A stretch of 6,821 nt of DNA from Thermoplasmata archaeon (lineage in GTDB: Archaea > Thermoplasmatota > E2 > DHVEG-1), in the NCBI GenBank assembly GCA_030641605.1, contig DAOWHD010000077.1:1-6821 (forward strand), given 5' to 3'. The notes under the pieces are model-generated. The model was not told the origin of the DNA and did no database searches. It was given only the letters and a program-made list of their open reading frames with translations. A program made the position numbers and the translations under genes. Each line of letters begins with the position of its first letter. Position 1 is the first letter of the stretch. Shown here piece after piece: positions 6,096 to 6,821 of the stretch.

Positions 6096-6821
6096 ATGTC
6101 AAAAGAACCACTAGAGGGAAAAATTGTCAGAATCTCTGGCCCAGTCATAGAGGCAGATGACATGCGCGGAGCAAAGATGTACGATGTTGTAAGGGTAGGA
6201 GAAGAGAATCTTATTGGCGAAATCATTCGTTTAAATGAAGATGTTGCCACTATTCAAGTGTATGAAGATACCAATGGTTTAAAACCCGGCGAAAAAGTCG
6301 TTTCAACAGATATGCCTCTATCTGTTGAACTGGGACCTGGGCTGCTAACAAATATTTATGATGGTATCCAAAGACCTCTACCGACAATATATGATCAAAC
6401 AGGAGATTTCATTGAACGTGGTGTAGAAGCCGATGCAATTGATAGGAAGAAGAAATGGCATTTCAAACCAACTATTAAAGCCGGTGATAAGGTAAAAGGT
6501 GGTGATGTTCTTGGAGAAGTACAGGAAACCTCCATTATCCTACATAAAATCATGGCTCCGCCAGATATTGAAGGTACTGTATCATCAATAGAAAAAGAAG
6601 GCGAATTTGCCGTTGAAGACGACATTGCAGTAGTTTCAACAAAACAAGGCAATGTGAAACTCCAGATGCTTCAAAGATGGCCTGTTCGTAAAGGCCGACC
6701 TGTAAAGAAAAAATATGACCCGTCCATCCCACTAATTACCGGTCAACGTGTTGTAGACACTTTTTTCCCAATTGCGAAAGGCGGTACAGCTGCAATACCT
6801 GGCGGTTTTGGCACAGGAAAA
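6096..6821 (+). CDS. atpA: A-type ATP synthase catalytic subunit A, N-terminal 242 residues, cut by window end
   Basis: Subunit A binds and converts ATP/ADP in the A3B3 head. The frame is open from ATG 6096 to the last base. Residues ~8-75 are the N-terminal barrel (GKIVRISGPVIEA, MYDVVRVGEENLIGEI, VYEDTNGLKPGE). LGPGLL...IYDGIQRPL (79-95) follows. The insertion typical of A/V catalytic subunits and absent from F-type beta spans about 103-190 (GDFIERGVEAD, KGGDVLGEVQET, HKIMAPP). RWPVRKGRPV, PLITGQRVVDTFFPIAKGG and the start of the Walker A loop, GGFGTGK (236-242), close the visible part. K242 is the phosphate-binding lysine. The usual archaeal form is GPFGSGKT; the G-for-P and T-for-S changes are tolerable variants. 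The remaining ~340 residues, and any intein at the P-loop, are outside the window. Confidence 0.96.
   Translation, partial: MSKEPLEGKIVRISGPVIEADDMRGAKMYDVVRVGEENLIGEIIRLNEDVATIQVYEDTNGLKPGEKVVSTDMPLSVELGPGLLTNIYDGIQRPLPTIYDQTGDFIERGVEADAIDRKKKWHFKPTIKAGDKVKGGDVLGEVQETSIILHKIMAPPDIEGTVSSIEKEGEFAVEDDIAVVSTKQGNVKLQMLQRWPVRKGRPVKKKYDPSIPLITGQRVVDTFFPIAKGGTAAIPGGFGTGK

Noticed and set aside
1..6821. Search by eye for CRISPR arrays, tRNA or rRNA genes, insertion sequences, attachment sites and toxin-antitoxin or defence genes
   Set aside because: Nothing supportable seen; virtually the whole window is accounted for by infB and the ATP synthase genes.

Overview
The window holds one continuous stretch of plus-strand archaeal genes: the 3' part of an aIF5B-type translation initiation factor gene (infB), then seven consecutive genes of an A-type (archaeal A1Ao) ATP synthase in the order H-I-K-E-C-F-A. 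The seventh, subunit A, is cut by the window end inside its ATP-binding P-loop. The DNA is AT-rich and densely packed, with stops and starts separated by -1 to 44 bases. Shine-Dalgarno motifs match the archaeal 16S 3' end (GGAGG, AGGTGAT). The archaeal form of IF2/5B, the subunit set and the order known from the Methanosarcina aha operon (H-I-K-E-C-F-A-B-D-G) all point to an archaeon, most likely a euryarchaeote. The lineage cannot be fixed from this window. The K subunit resembles the Thermococcales/Enterococcus type, and the hydrophobic N-terminus of C is, from memory, reminiscent of some class I methanogens.

Layout: bases 1-1090 are domains II to IV of aIF5B (its GTPase domain lies upstream). 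Bases 1091-1134 are the only spacer of note and carry a T-run, a TATA-like box and a Shine-Dalgarno. Bases 1135-1452 encode H and 4061-4621 encode E, the two coiled-coil partners of the peripheral stalks. Bases 1473-3461 encode I, the membrane stator half-channel. Bases 3463-4047 encode K, the rotor-ring proteolipid. Bases 4639-5760 encode C, the adaptor between ring and central stalk. Bases 5760-6077 encode F, a central stalk subunit. Bases 6096-6821 begin the catalytic subunit A. B and D, and perhaps G, should follow outside the window. There is no mobile element, CRISPR array, RNA gene or gene-free stretch over 300 bases.

Together the genes build a rotary enzyme that couples ion flow between I and the K ring to ATP synthesis or hydrolysis in A3B3. 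I do not see a new system, but several details are unusual. K is a duplicated two-hairpin proteolipid with one ion-binding glutamate and an otherwise complete Na+-site signature. K also has a signal-peptide-like leader. C has an N-terminal membrane segment that could sit in the pore of the ring. I appears to lack a good start at its first ATG and may start at a non-standard codon upstream. The window ends exactly at a position in subunit A where archaeal inteins are known to insert.
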